A stretch of 20,423 nt of DNA from JABISG01 sp963581435 (GCA_963581435.1 CAUZOL010000096.1:1-20423), one strand, 5' to 3'; positions 1 to 7,493 are shown, numbered from the stretch's first letter. Translations and numbers: made by a program. Notes: a model not told the origin generated them from the letters alone.

Positions 1-114
1 CTGGTGATAAACTGGCTACGCAGCCGCAAGGTTGATAATCTCGCCGCAGCCTTACGCGAAAACGGCTGGAATCCCCAACCACTCTTCGCCATGCTCGGCA
101 AACAGAACCAATGA
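1..114 (+). CDS. C-terminal end of an unidentified protein (partial)
   Basis: The first frame is open from the window edge to a TGA at 112-114 and encodes 37 residues ending FAMLGKQNQ. The segment has an amphipathic, helix-like composition (SRKVDNLAAALRENGW) and codon use like the neighbouring genes, so it is probably the true tail of a gene that starts outside the window. Nothing in these residues identifies a family. The next gene on the same strand begins 281 bases later. Confidence 0.5.
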   Translation: MVINWLRSRKVDNLAAALRENGWNPQPLFAMLGKQNQ

Positions 115-395
115 GCCGCCCTGTCTCTTCACGCGGAGGCGCAGCATTCAAGAGTCGCCGCCGTTATAATTGAGACGGAAGTAAGTCACACCCCGAAAGT
201 CATACCACAACCCCCACCTGATGCGGTCCGCTGGCTGCAACCCACGTTGAATGTGGAAACGCGAACACGAGTCGCGTTGTTGAACTGAATATCTGCCGAC
301 AACCATTTTGCGTCCCTGCGGACCGTCGCCGACCAGCGGCATAACGGATCGGTGTAGCGGGGCCTGTTTCTATTCCTGAATTGGATGAAGGCGTC

Positions 396-1103
396 ATGCC
401 TCACGACTGGCTGACGATTGACGAACTCTCCCGGCAACTGGGTCGCGATAAGCGCGAGATCCAGAAACTGGTCAACCGTGGTCGAATTCCCGGGCGGAAG
501 ATCGGCGGCGACTGGCAGTTCCACCCGACGGAGATCACGCATTGGCTGGAACAGGAAATGCGAGATTACACCGATCGCGAACTGGCCGTTTTGGAAGATG
601 CGTATCATTCGACCGAGGCAGATGCCGAAGTTCCCGTGGAGAGCCTGCTGAGTCCCGATACCGTCGAAGTGCCATTGCAATCGCGCACCAAGCGTTCGGT
701 TTTGGAAAGCCTGGTCGAAGTTGCCGGGCGGACATGGCAAATTTGGGAGCCGGCCACCGTCCTCAATGCTGTGCGTGAACGTGAAGATGTTTTCTCGACC
801 GCATTCGATCACGGGGTGGCTATCCCGCACCCAAGAAATGCATTGCCCGATTCCCTTGGGGAGTCACTCATCGCCTTCGGCCGAACGCTGTCGGGGATTC
901 CTTTTGGCGGCGCAAACGGACGGCTGAGCGACCTGTTCTTTCTCGTACTCTGTCGCGATTCCCGTACGCATTTACGCGTGCTGGCAAGGTTGGGACGTTT
1001 GATTCAAACGCCCGATTTTCTCGACAAGCTGCGCGAGTCGGACGACAGCGCAACGGCATACGAACTCATCTGCGAGTTCGACCGCAAACTCGCCGGCAGC
1101 TAA
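396..1103 (+). CDS. Excisionase-type HTH fused to a PTS EIIA (PtsN-like) domain
   Basis: This 235-residue protein has two recognisable parts. Residues 3-55 form a MerR/excisionase-like helix-turn-helix (LTIDELSRQLGRDKREIQKL, then a G-R-I-P-G-R-K wing and W40-F42 before the last helix). Residues about 88-235 form a PTS EIIA type-2 domain. The phosphorylatable histidine of that domain is visible in HGVAIPHPR, giving His145. EIIA domains of the PtsN type accept phosphate from HPr/NPr. A fusion to a DNA-binding head suggests a phosphorylation-controlled regulator, which is inference. No sugar permease component lies nearby. I chose ATG 396 because GAAGG (387-391) precedes it; an in-frame TTG at 381 has no ribosome binding site. 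The gene converges on the peroxidase gene that follows. The domain calls are firm, but the target promoters are unknown. Confidence 0.85.
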   Translation: MPHDWLTIDELSRQLGRDKREIQKLVNRGRIPGRKIGGDWQFHPTEITHWLEQEMRDYTDRELAVLEDAYHSTEADAEVPVESLLSPDTVEVPLQSRTKRSVLESLVEVAGRTWQIWEPATVLNAVREREDVFSTAFDHGVAIPHPRNALPDSLGESLIAFGRTLSGIPFGGANGRLSDLFFLVLCRDSRTHLRVLARLGRLIQTPDFLDKLRESDDSATAYELICEFDRKLAGS

Positions 1104-1113
1104 ACACCCCAAG

Positions 1114-1135
1114 CCCACGGGCCGCGTCCCGTGGG
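1114..1135. terminator. Perfect 8-bp hairpin in a convergent junction
   Basis: CCCACGGG (1114-1121) and CCCGTGGG (1128-1135) are exact reverse complements around a 6-nt loop. The hairpin starts 10 bases after the stop codon of the HTH-EIIA gene and lies 26 bases from the stop of the opposing peroxidase gene. It lacks a T-run on either side, so it is not a classical intrinsic terminator. Its position suggests bidirectional transcript-end protection or termination, or that it is one copy of a dispersed palindrome. Confidence 0.5.
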
Positions 1136-1161
1136 ATCGAGCGTGCATTCTCAAAAGACGA

Positions 1162-2199
1162 CTACGGCAACCCGGGCGGTACAATCTTCGGCGGCTCTCC
1201 GCTGAGCGATTTCAGAAAGGCGACAATGTCGTCGATGTCGTTCAGACTGACACCGTTGCGTTGGCCGATGTCGATCGACTCGCCCCCGGGACCGCTCACC
1301 GGCGCCGATCTCAAGTAGAAGAAGACGACGTCCTCCAACGTTTTCATCGAGCCATCGTGCATATACGGGGCCGTGCGAGCGACGTCGCGCAACGTCGGCG
1401 TGCGGAACATGTGACGGTCATCCTTCTTTCCCGTCACTGCCGCGCGACCGGAGTCGCGGAACGAAACGCCCAACCGATGGAAGTTCCCGTCGCTCAACAA
1501 TGGACCGCTGTGGCAGCGCACGCAGTCGGCCTCGCCGACGAAAAGTTCCAAGCCGCGCTTTGCCTGCTCGCTCATGGCCTCCTTGTCGCCTTGAAGGTAT
1601 TTATCGAAGGGTGAATCACGACTGATAAGCGTCCGCTGAAACGCTGCCAACGCTTTGGCAATGCCGTCGCGCGTGACGGGCGACTTGAAGACATCGTGAA
1701 ACTGCACGACGTATCCTTCGACGGCATTCAGCTCGTCTTCCAATTTGTCGAGGTTCTGATTCATCTCGTTAGGATTGACAATCGGCCCGAGTGCCTGTTC
1801 TTCCAGGCTTTTCGCTCGGCCGTCCCAGAACAACACAGGATAAAACGCCACGTTTAACAACCCCTGTGTGTTACGAGTCAACCGCTTGCCGGCGGCACCT
1901 TTGCTGCGGGCCAGTCCATCGCCAAATCCCTTGTCGGTGTCGGGCAGATGACACGTGGCGCAGCTCATCTTGTAATCGCCTGAAAGACGCGGGTCGAAGA
2001 ATAATTGTCGTCCCAAATCGACCTTCGCCCGAGTTGTTGGGTTGTTGGCAGGAGTCGGAACTGTCATCGGCAGCGGAACCAGACGCGGTTTTTCTGCCAC
2101 GCGGTCTGTCTTTTCATCGGCCGAAGCGCCAGCGCAAATCAGCACGACGAACGTCACAGCGAATAGAACAGTTTGTTGAGACGTGTTCTTCATCTGCAT
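1162..2199 (-). CDS. Diheme cytochrome c peroxidase / MauG-family protein
   Basis: The 345-residue product starts with a Sec signal peptide (hydrophobic core about residues 10-27, ending GASADE). It then shows the CCP/MauG layout: a first heme site CATCH at residues 80-84, the conserved FWDGRAKSLEEQALGP stretch near 124-139, and a second heme site CVRCH at 226-230. TPTLRDVARTAPYMHDGS near 267-284 contains the conserved Met of the family. Bacterial diheme peroxidases reduce hydrogen peroxide in the periplasm, while MauG relatives oxidise protein side chains. The sequence alone does not decide between them. Length is normal for the family. ATG 2199 and ATG 2193 are both possible starts, and neither has a clear ribosome binding site. 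The gene is monocistronic, convergent with the HTH-EIIA gene and divergent from the CehA-like gene. Confidence 0.9.
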   Translation of the reverse strand: MQMKNTSQQTVLFAVTFVVLICAGASADEKTDRVAEKPRLVPLPMTVPTPANNPTTRAKVDLGRQLFFDPRLSGDYKMSCATCHLPDTDKGFGDGLARSKGAAGKRLTRNTQGLLNVAFYPVLFWDGRAKSLEEQALGPIVNPNEMNQNLDKLEDELNAVEGYVVQFHDVFKSPVTRDGIAKALAAFQRTLISRDSPFDKYLQGDKEAMSEQAKRGLELFVGEADCVRCHSGPLLSDGNFHRLGVSFRDSGRAAVTGKKDDRHMFRTPTLRDVARTAPYMHDGSMKTLEDVVFFYLRSAPVSGPGGESIDIGQRNGVSLNDIDDIVAFLKSLSGEPPKIVPPGLP

Positions 2200-2564
2200 A
2201 GTTCTGCCGTTGTTTGCGAGTTTCGGCGTCTGTGGCCCGATTCAAACTTGCGACCATTTTGATTGCTGCGAACGATCAGGGTAACATGAATCCGAACGTT
2301 GGACCAATTGGCGCCGGTTAAACGGAAGGGTGGCTCAGTACTTCAAAATAGAAAATGGGTGGCTGGGGTCGAAGCGACGTTTTTGGAGCGCAGCCCCTAG
2401 GATGATTGCTCGTTGCGGCATCGAAGACTCTGCCGCAGGCACACCCAATCCCCCAACCGGAAAAACTGAGAAGCCCTGGGTCAAACGGTTTTTCCGCAAC
2501 ATCACGGTGGCGCTTCTGCGTGAAGCTGGAATAGCGACCCGGTCGAATCCATTGGAGAGAACGC
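2200..2564. other. Divergent intergenic region with a degenerate repeat
   Basis: This 365-base gap separates the start codons of the minus-strand peroxidase and the plus-strand CehA-like gene, so it must carry both promoters. Much of it (about 2324-2440) is the repeat described separately. I could not identify convincing -35/-10 pairs. Short open frames here have no ribosome binding site or recognisable product. Confidence 0.5.
2324..2440 (-). repeat. Degenerate inverted copy of the GGGTGGCTGGGGTCGA palindromic element
   Basis: GGGTGGCTGGGGTCGA at 2357-2372 is identical to the left arm of the element at 9294-9379. Read on the minus strand, the sequence from about 2425 to 2341 follows that element, with matching blocks GAGTCTTCGA, GGGGCT-CGCTCC and CGCTTCGACCCCAGCCACCCA. 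The outer arm on the high-coordinate side is badly eroded, so the long hairpin can no longer form fully. A further short match (GGAAGGGTGGCT, 2324-2335) repeats 9290-9301 directly. Confidence 0.65.
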
Positions 2565-4124
2565 ATGACGATCAGCCGCACAATATTGTCGTCCATCCGT
2601 AGAGAATGGCTGTTGATGGCGGCAATTGTTGCTGTATTATCCGTCGGAAGCTCTGCGAAAGTCGAAGCGGCGACGTTGACATTGTTGGTGAAGGACGCCG
2701 GTGGTGACTCGCTGCCCTGCCGAATCCATTTCCAGGACAAGAATGGCAAGCCGCAACGGCCCGACGGATTACCCTTCTTTCGCGATCACTTCGTTTGCCC
2801 CGGGCGTGCGGTGCTGGAATTGCCCGCCGGCAAATATTCATTCGCCATCGAGCGCGGTCCAGAGTACGAGGGAATCGATGGCGAAATCGAACTGGCCGAC
2901 AACGACCGCCGTGAAGTGACATTCACGCTGAAGCGGATTGCCGACCTTGCCAAATTGGGCTGGCATGCAGGCGACCTGCACGTGCACCGTCCGGTCGAAG
3001 ACATCCGTCTGCTGATGCAGGCAGAGGATCTTCACGTGGCACCGGTCATAACCTGGTGGAATAATCGCAACCTTTGGAAAGATAAGCCGATCCCCGAACG
3101 GCTGCTACAGCGCTTCGATTCAAACCGACTGTACGACGTGATGGCGGGCGAAGACGAACGCGAAGGCGGAGCGCTGCTGTTCTTTCATTTGAAGAAGCCG
3201 TTGGAAATCACAGGGTCGAGTCGCGAGTTTCCTTCGCCAATGAAATTTGTTGCTGAGGCCCGTCGTCACAAGAAGATTTGGATCGACATCGAAAAACCGT
3301 TCTGGTGGGATGTGCCGGTGTGGTTGGCAAGTGGGCAGGTCGATTCGATTGGTTTGGCAAATAACCACATGTGTCGCAGCCGCATGTACGAAGACGAAGC
3401 GTGGGGCCGACCGCGTGACAGCAAACGGTTGCCCGCACCGCGAGGCAACGGATATTGGACGCAGGAAATCTACTACGACATCCTCAACTGTGGGCTACGG
3501 ATTCCACCGTCGGCCGGCAGTGCATCGGGCGTGTTGCCGAATCCGGTGGGCTACAACCGCGTGTACGTTCACACGGGAAAGCAATTGAGTTACGACGGCT
3601 GGTGGGACGGGTTGAAGGCGGGGCGATCGTTTGTCACCAACGGCCCGCTGCTCATCTGCCGGGCAAACGGCGAACTGCCGGGACACGTGTTTGCGGCCGA
3701 TCCTGGAAAAGAAGTCGAAATCCAGTTTGACGTGTCATTGGTCACCGGCGATCACGTGACGGCTTTTGAAATCATACGTGATGGCAAGATCGTCCGCCGT
3801 GTTCCGATTGAAAAGGGAAACGAAAAGGGAGAATTCGGCACATTGAAATTTCGCGAAAGCGGTTGGTTCCTCGTGCGAGCAATCGCAGACAACCCACGCA
3901 CGTTTCGCTTCGCCTCGACCGCACCATTTTACGTGGAAGTGGGAAAGCAGAAGCGGCGGATCAGCCGGAAGTCGGCAAAGTTCTTCCTCGATTGGGTCGA
4001 TGAACGAATCGCACGGGTCGAAAAAAACGTAACCGATGCCGGGCAACGTGAAGAAGTTATCGCCCACCACAGAAGCGCGCGGACGTTCTGGCAGAAACGA
4101 TTGGAAGCAGCGACCGCTGAGTAG
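2565..4124 (+). CDS. Secreted CehA/McbA-family (PHP-like) metallohydrolase
   Basis: The 519-residue product begins with a Sec signal peptide (R12-R13, hydrophobic 16-30, probable cut after VEA near residue 35). A beta-rich domain follows (about 36-125, with a carboxypeptidase-regulatory-like ELPAGKYSFAIE segment). The PHP-like catalytic region then begins at about residue 130, with the metal-binding motif GDLHVH (His139 and His141). His268 in ANNHMCR and the conserved GLKAGRSFVTNGP segment ending near 361 complete the picture. Named relatives CehA and McbA hydrolyse carbamate and amide bonds. Planctomycete homologues are many and have unknown substrates, so I assign only metal-dependent hydrolase. 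GGAGAG (2554-2559) precedes ATG 2565 by 5 nt. The charged C-terminal helix (about 465-519) is extra. The gene stands alone and converges on the DUF4349 gene. Confidence 0.8.
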   Translation: MTISRTILSSIRREWLLMAAIVAVLSVGSSAKVEAATLTLLVKDAGGDSLPCRIHFQDKNGKPQRPDGLPFFRDHFVCPGRAVLELPAGKYSFAIERGPEYEGIDGEIELADNDRREVTFTLKRIADLAKLGWHAGDLHVHRPVEDIRLLMQAEDLHVAPVITWWNNRNLWKDKPIPERLLQRFDSNRLYDVMAGEDEREGGALLFFHLKKPLEITGSSREFPSPMKFVAEARRHKKIWIDIEKPFWWDVPVWLASGQVDSIGLANNHMCRSRMYEDEAWGRPRDSKRLPAPRGNGYWTQEIYYDILNCGLRIPPSAGSASGVLPNPVGYNRVYVHTGKQLSYDGWWDGLKAGRSFVTNGPLLICRANGELPGHVFAADPGKEVEIQFDVSLVTGDHVTAFEIIRDGKIVRRVPIEKGNEKGEFGTLKFRESGWFLVRAIADNPRTFRFASTAPFYVEVGKQKRRISRKSAKFFLDWVDERIARVEKNVTDAGQREEVIAHHRSARTFWQKRLEAATAE

Positions 4125-4145
4125 TTGTTTCGATGGATCGTGTGC

Positions 4146-4164
4146 CACTGGCGTCTCGCCAGTG
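4146..4164. repeat. Short CACTGGCG hairpin
   Basis: CACTGGCG (4146-4153) and CGCCAGTG (4157-4164) form an 8-bp perfect stem with a 3-nt loop, 21 bases after the stop of the CehA-like gene. The same stem sequence recurs inside the larger inverted repeats at 4244 and 10371. This is therefore a solo half-element, directly abutting the 37-nt repeat that follows. Confidence 0.75.
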
Positions 4165-4200
4165 AAGGTTCGTAGTGACCGCATTCATGCGGTTCGGACG
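4164..4200 (+). repeat. 37-nt dispersed repeat, copy 1
   Basis: These 37 bases match 10276-10312 with one difference (C at 4171 versus T at 10283). The core ACCGCATTCATGCGGT is a small palindrome with a 6-bp stem. Both copies lie just after the stop of a plus-strand gene and just before a GGGTGCCACTGGCG inverted repeat. No product or known element name is assigned. Confidence 0.8.
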
Positions 4201-4243
4201 CTTCCCCGTCAGCCAATGCCCCGCGAACCAAGTTAACGTGCTT

Positions 4244-4306
4244 GGGTGCCACTGGCGTATCGCCAGTGCAATGCGGCGGGCACTGGCAGGCCCGCCAGTG
4301 GCACCC
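4244..4306. repeat. GGGTGCCACTGGCG inverted repeat, copy 1
   Basis: GGGTGCCACTGGCG (4244-4257) is the exact reverse complement of CGCCAGTGGCACCC (4293-4306). Two smaller hairpins can form inside: CACTGGCG/CGCCAGTG at 4250-4268, and CACTGGC/GCCAGTG at 4281-4300. The element can therefore fold either as one long stem or as two stems. It lies 22 bases from the stop of the opposing DUF4349 gene and could act as a bidirectional transcript end. Confidence 0.8.
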
Positions 4307-4328
4307 GTCGATCGAGCGTCGAACCGTC

Positions 4329-5240
4329 TCAACGCGAAACGCGTTTGCGGACGAGCATCCGAATCATCCAGATGAAAAGGATGAACGGAATCGAAAGGAT
4401 GACCAGCCAGGGACCGACTGCGACGATGCCGATGACGAGGTTCTGGCCGGTACTCATCAGGGCATCGAGTGTGCCGCTCCAGGCCCGGGCGATACGGTTG
4501 CCAAACGTCGGCGCTTCGGGCGGCTGGTAACCTTTGATTTCGTTGACGGAAAGCGTAATCGTCGAGAACGCGGTCAGGTCTTTCAGTACCCGCATGCGGC
4601 CCTGCATGCGTTCAACTTCTTCGCGGACCCGCGCCAGTTGATCTTCAACCGCCAGGATGTCCTCTAATTTGCCCGTGCCTTTTTCCAGCAATTCCAGTAG
4701 TCGTTTTTCCTGAAGCTGTTTGTTCGCGATGCGGGCTTTCACATCGTAATACTCGGCCGTCACTTCCTGCGATTCGGTCGTCAGGCTTTGGAATTCGCCC
4801 AGTGTCTTGGCTGCGTCGAGAAACGTGCCATATTGCCGGACCGGAACACGAATGGTCCAGGTGCCGCTGCGCGGTGAACCGCTGCTGCCTTCTAATGTCG
4901 AGTCGGCAATGAATCCACTGTGCCCGCTGGCCAGCTTCTCGACCATTTCCGGGATGCCGTCGAATTCCTCGACAATGAGGTTCAGCCGGGCGGTGTAGAT
5001 GATTTGCCGCTGGATTTGTTCCGGCTTGATATCGGGCTTCGCTTCACCGCCCTGTCCGATTTGACCTTCGGCGGTGAGTTCGGGCAGAGCGATTTCGTTT
5101 GAGTCGCTCGCTGCGGCCATCGGCTCGGCGGGCATGGCCGACTTTGCTCCGCCGCTCCCCGACATGTCTGCCGAACTGCCGCAACCGATGATGAAGGCGA
5201 ATAGACACAACGAGACGACTAAACAGGCGACAGAGCGCAT
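4329..5240 (-). CDS. DUF4349 lipoprotein with C-terminal membrane helix
   Basis: The 303-residue product has a lipoprotein signal (hydrophobic 4-19, lipobox FIIGC with Cys20) and then a low-complexity Ser/Ala/Gly linker to about residue 75. From there a DUF4349 region runs (IIYTARLNLIV near 80-90, a beta-rich part to 160, coiled coil about 163-220, TITLSVNEI near 227-235). A strong membrane helix (about 268-296) ends in RMLVRKRVSR, which by the positive-inside rule places the tail in the cytoplasm. DUF4349 proteins are envelope proteins of unknown function. ATG 5240 is supported by AGGAG (5247-5251) at 6-nt spacing. The upstream diheme cytochrome gene lies 156 bases away on the same strand, so cotranscription is possible but not evident. 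Confidence 0.85.
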   Translation of the reverse strand: MRSVACLVVSLCLFAFIIGCGSSADMSGSGGAKSAMPAEPMAAASDSNEIALPELTAEGQIGQGGEAKPDIKPEQIQRQIIYTARLNLIVEEFDGIPEMVEKLASGHSGFIADSTLEGSSGSPRSGTWTIRVPVRQYGTFLDAAKTLGEFQSLTTESQEVTAEYYDVKARIANKQLQEKRLLELLEKGTGKLEDILAVEDQLARVREEVERMQGRMRVLKDLTAFSTITLSVNEIKGYQPPEAPTFGNRIARAWSGTLDALMSTGQNLVIGIVAVGPWLVILSIPFILFIWMIRMLVRKRVSR

Positions 5241-5293
5241 GGCGATCTCCTACAGCGGAAGCGAGAATTCAATCGATTATGGCCAACGTATGA

Positions 5294-5325
5294 TCCCAGG
5301 CAGTGGGAGATTATTCCCGGGGAAT
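5294..5325. promoter_or_regulatory. Cluster of small palindromes between cytochrome and DUF4349 genes
   Basis: TCCCA/TGGGA (5294-5308) is followed by a 13-base palindrome ATTCCC-G-GGGAAT (5313-5325) and a further TGGGAA (5325-5330). The cluster sits 55-85 bases upstream of the DUF4349 start and about 70 bases beyond the cytochrome stop. It could be an operator or a transcript end. There is no T-run, so I do not call a terminator. Confidence 0.3.
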
Positions 5326-5396
5326 GGGAAAATCTGCTGTGAGATGCAGTCTGACGGGGAGTTGTGGCTCGCGCTGCATTCAACATCTCTCTCAAT

Positions 5397-6797
5397 TCAC
5401 AGCGACTTCAAATACTCCAACACCGCTCGTTTCTCCGCTTCGTTCAGCGCATTCGGAAAGAGATGACCCGCTGCGCTTTTTCCCGGCGGACGTGTGTCGA
5501 AGTAGGTGCGGCGTTCTGAACCGAGCGTGATGTCGGCGGGGATCTTCTCGAATTCGGTCACTTCCAAACCGATGCGTTTTTGGTCGTAGCCCTCTTCCGT
5601 TCGCTTCCAGCCGGCCGGTCGTGTTTCGGGATGCAACACGTGCCACAATGTCGGGACCGAACCGTTATGGAAATACGGAGCCGACGCCCAGATGCCGTTG
5701 AGCGGAGGTGCGACATAACCTTTGGGGTCGAGTATCACCGGGTCTTTTCCGTAGCGCGACATCCAACCCTCTTTCAGCCAGCGGCGATGTTTTGGCGTGA
5801 GCGCTTGCAGCCGCAGAGGGTCGGTGCCAATGACGTCGAGCGGGATCGTTTTCTGTTCGTACTTCCCTCGTTCGCCGTACGTACCGTGGCAGCGGCTGCA
5901 GTTTTCGACAAAGAGACCGCGTCCCTGTTCGGCCAGTTCGGCATCGATTGTCCACGGATACTTGGGCGGCTCGACCGATTCGATCCAGGCAAGGATGTCC
6001 CGAAAGTCGTCTTCCCAACTGGCGACGACTTTCGCGTTGTTTCTGGGGATGAGCATGAACTGCATCAACATGCGGTGGGTCTTGGGGGCGTGGCCGTCGC
6101 AGTAAAGCGATGACTTTCGGCTCACGTTCCAGAAGGGGGGCGCATCCATGTCGTGATGCAGGAGTTTCGGCAGCGGTCGCAGATTGACGTTCATGTCGCG
6201 GTCGCGAAGCGTGCCCAATACGATACCGAACACGACGGAGTTCGATGTGCCGTTGGTCGTTCCCAGCGGGAGTGTCAGCGAGGCCGTTTCCAGATGCGAC
6301 GGTGTTTTGAATTGCAGCGGCTTGATGACGCGGACGTCTTCGATGAGCGTCTGCAATGCGAAATGTGTGTTGGGCAGTCCGGGGATGACTTTTCCGGCGA
6401 CCTTGCCGGCATGACAGGCGAGGCAGTTCATCACCCAACCGCCGCGTTCGACGTCGATCCAACCGATGGCCGTGCGTTTGCTGAAACCATCATCGGGCGG
6501 CTCGATGAGACCGTAACGCGAGAAGGCCATTCGGCGGCGTTCTGTCGGCGTAGCCGCTTTGGCTTTCGACCGTAGTGGCTCCGGCCAGACGGTCCAGAGG
6601 ACATCGAACGTCCGCTGGTCAAAATCAGGAGGAAGAAACGGACGGGTCCGCAGAATGCGATAGCCACGTTCTGCGGCGGTTTCGGACGGGGGGACTGCCG
6701 TCGTGGATGGCGGTGCCGTGTCGGCGGCCTGTGCGCCGTCTCCTACGAGTATCAGCAGGGCAGAGAGAATGGCTGCTGGTCGCAAATCCGGTATCAT
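5397..6797 (-). CDS. Exported diheme c-type cytochrome (CCP/RoxA-like)
   Basis: The 466-residue product opens with a Sec signal (IPDLRPAAILSALLILVGDG, cut after AQA near residue 24). It has two heme sites: CLACH (125-129) inside GGWVMNCLACHAGKV, and CSRCH (300-304). A conserved APYFHNGSVPTLWHVLHP segment lies near 374-390. The first half is larger than in ordinary CCPs, and the order of motifs resembles the RoxA/diheme peroxidase-like group. RoxA itself is a rubber oxygenase; I do not claim that activity here. ATG 6797 is preferred because GGGAG (6805-6809) lies 7 nt upstream. An ATG at 6803 is too close to that site, and the open frame further upstream to 6959 lacks a signal-like start. The closing LFPNALNEAEKRAVLEYLKSL is typical of cytochrome c C-termini. 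Confidence 0.85.
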   Translation of the reverse strand: MIPDLRPAAILSALLILVGDGAQAADTAPPSTTAVPPSETAAERGYRILRTRPFLPPDFDQRTFDVLWTVWPEPLRSKAKAATPTERRRMAFSRYGLIEPPDDGFSKRTAIGWIDVERGGWVMNCLACHAGKVAGKVIPGLPNTHFALQTLIEDVRVIKPLQFKTPSHLETASLTLPLGTTNGTSNSVVFGIVLGTLRDRDMNVNLRPLPKLLHHDMDAPPFWNVSRKSSLYCDGHAPKTHRMLMQFMLIPRNNAKVVASWEDDFRDILAWIESVEPPKYPWTIDAELAEQGRGLFVENCSRCHGTYGERGKYEQKTIPLDVIGTDPLRLQALTPKHRRWLKEGWMSRYGKDPVILDPKGYVAPPLNGIWASAPYFHNGSVPTLWHVLHPETRPAGWKRTEEGYDQKRIGLEVTEFEKIPADITLGSERRTYFDTRPPGKSAAGHLFPNALNEAEKRAVLEYLKSL

Positions 6798-6963
6798 CGT
6801 CATTCTCCCGCGAATCGCAATGAAGTTGGTCGCCTCATTATAGCCGCCAATTGGCAGCAGGCCCTTAATTAGTAGAAGGAATCTCGCGACGTCTTGTGAT
6901 CGCCTGTTCTCACCGCAACGGCATGAAAGACGTGCATCTGCCCAACGGTTTCGGGTCAATCGG

Positions 6964-6991
6964 TTGACCGTCGGTTCTGCTCTGATAGTAT
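6964..6991 (+). promoter_or_regulatory. Candidate sigma-70-type promoter reading toward rny
   Basis: TTGACC (6964-6969; five of six bases of the -35 consensus) is followed after 16 bases by TAGTAT (6986-6991; four of six bases of the -10 consensus). Transcription would start near 6998 and give a leader of roughly 740 bases to RNase Y, unless a small gene or RNA lies between. This is a motif match only. Confidence 0.3.
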
Positions 6992-7018
6992 AAACTTACG
7001 CGGGCTTTTTGGAGTGAG

Positions 7019-7038
7019 ATCGGTGGATTCCCGCCGAT
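7019..7038 (+). other. Stem-loop just downstream of the candidate promoter
   Basis: ATCGGTGG (7019-7026) pairs with CCGCCGAT (7031-7038) around the tetraloop ATTC, with one G-U pair when read as plus-strand RNA. It lies about 20 bases after the predicted start of the candidate transcript and could be a 5-prime stabilising structure. Its function is unknown. Confidence 0.3.
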
Positions 7039-7178
7039 ATCATCTCGGCAGCCAGTGAGTTACATTTGGACAATTAGTTGGGATCTTTGGGCAGATGTTG
7101 CTCGAAGGCGCAGTCGAGTCCCGTCGGTTCGGGATCGGCAACGAAGAGTCACACGTTCGGTTCCGTTGGAAAACCAAG

Positions 7179-7493
7179 ATGGTTGACGGTTTCGACACGA
7201 CAATTCCTCTCATCCTGCAATGGGTCGTCGGCATTTTGTGCATGACGACATTCGCGTTGGCTGTCGGTTGCTCACGGAGCAATTCCAGCCAGTTGCTGTT
7301 GCAGATGTGGAGTGTCCTGTCAGGTCTTTCGCAGCAGGCTTCGCTGCAGTTGCCGGAGTTCCGGTCCCTGTATCCGCCGCGCTGCGTGTTGGTGCCAATG
7401 CGCGCCGGGCCATCCATTGCCGACAATCAAGGTCGTTGCGGTGAGTATCGGGCGGGCAAGGATTTTGCCCAGCCGAGGCCACCATCCAACTAA
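7179..7493 (+). CDS. Doubtful small exported protein
   Basis: This 104-residue frame has a hydrophobic segment (residues 9-30) ending in LAVGC, which fits a loose lipobox with Cys31. G or C dominates the third codon positions over most of its length, as in real genes here. Against it, there is no clear ribosome binding site and the first residues carry no positive charge. The frame could extend back to ATG 7095, which would place FRWKTK before the hydrophobic stretch. The C-terminal half resembles no family I recognise. I treat it as a possible but unproven gene, or a decayed remnant. Confidence 0.2.
   Translation: MVDGFDTTIPLILQWVVGILCMTTFALAVGCSRSNSSQLLLQMWSVLSGLSQQASLQLPEFRSLYPPRCVLVPMRAGPSIADNQGRCGEYRAGKDFAQPRPPSN

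Noticed and set aside
165..170. Perfect TATAAT as a promoter -10 for the HTH-EIIA gene
   Set aside because: No TTGACA-like hexamer lies 15-19 bases upstream, and the motif is 226 bases from the start codon. A single hexamer is not enough.
186..830. Long minus-strand open frame overlapping the HTH-EIIA gene
   Set aside because: It is antisense to a protein with two clear domains, has no recognisable motif and shows shadow-like composition.
4146..4306. CRISPR-like array
   Set aside because: The repeats are palindromes of unequal spacing and only a few units, without regular spacers or cas genes.
7040..7426. Minus-strand 128-residue frame upstream of rny
   Set aside because: It overlaps other open frames on both strands, has no start signals and does not resemble any known protein.
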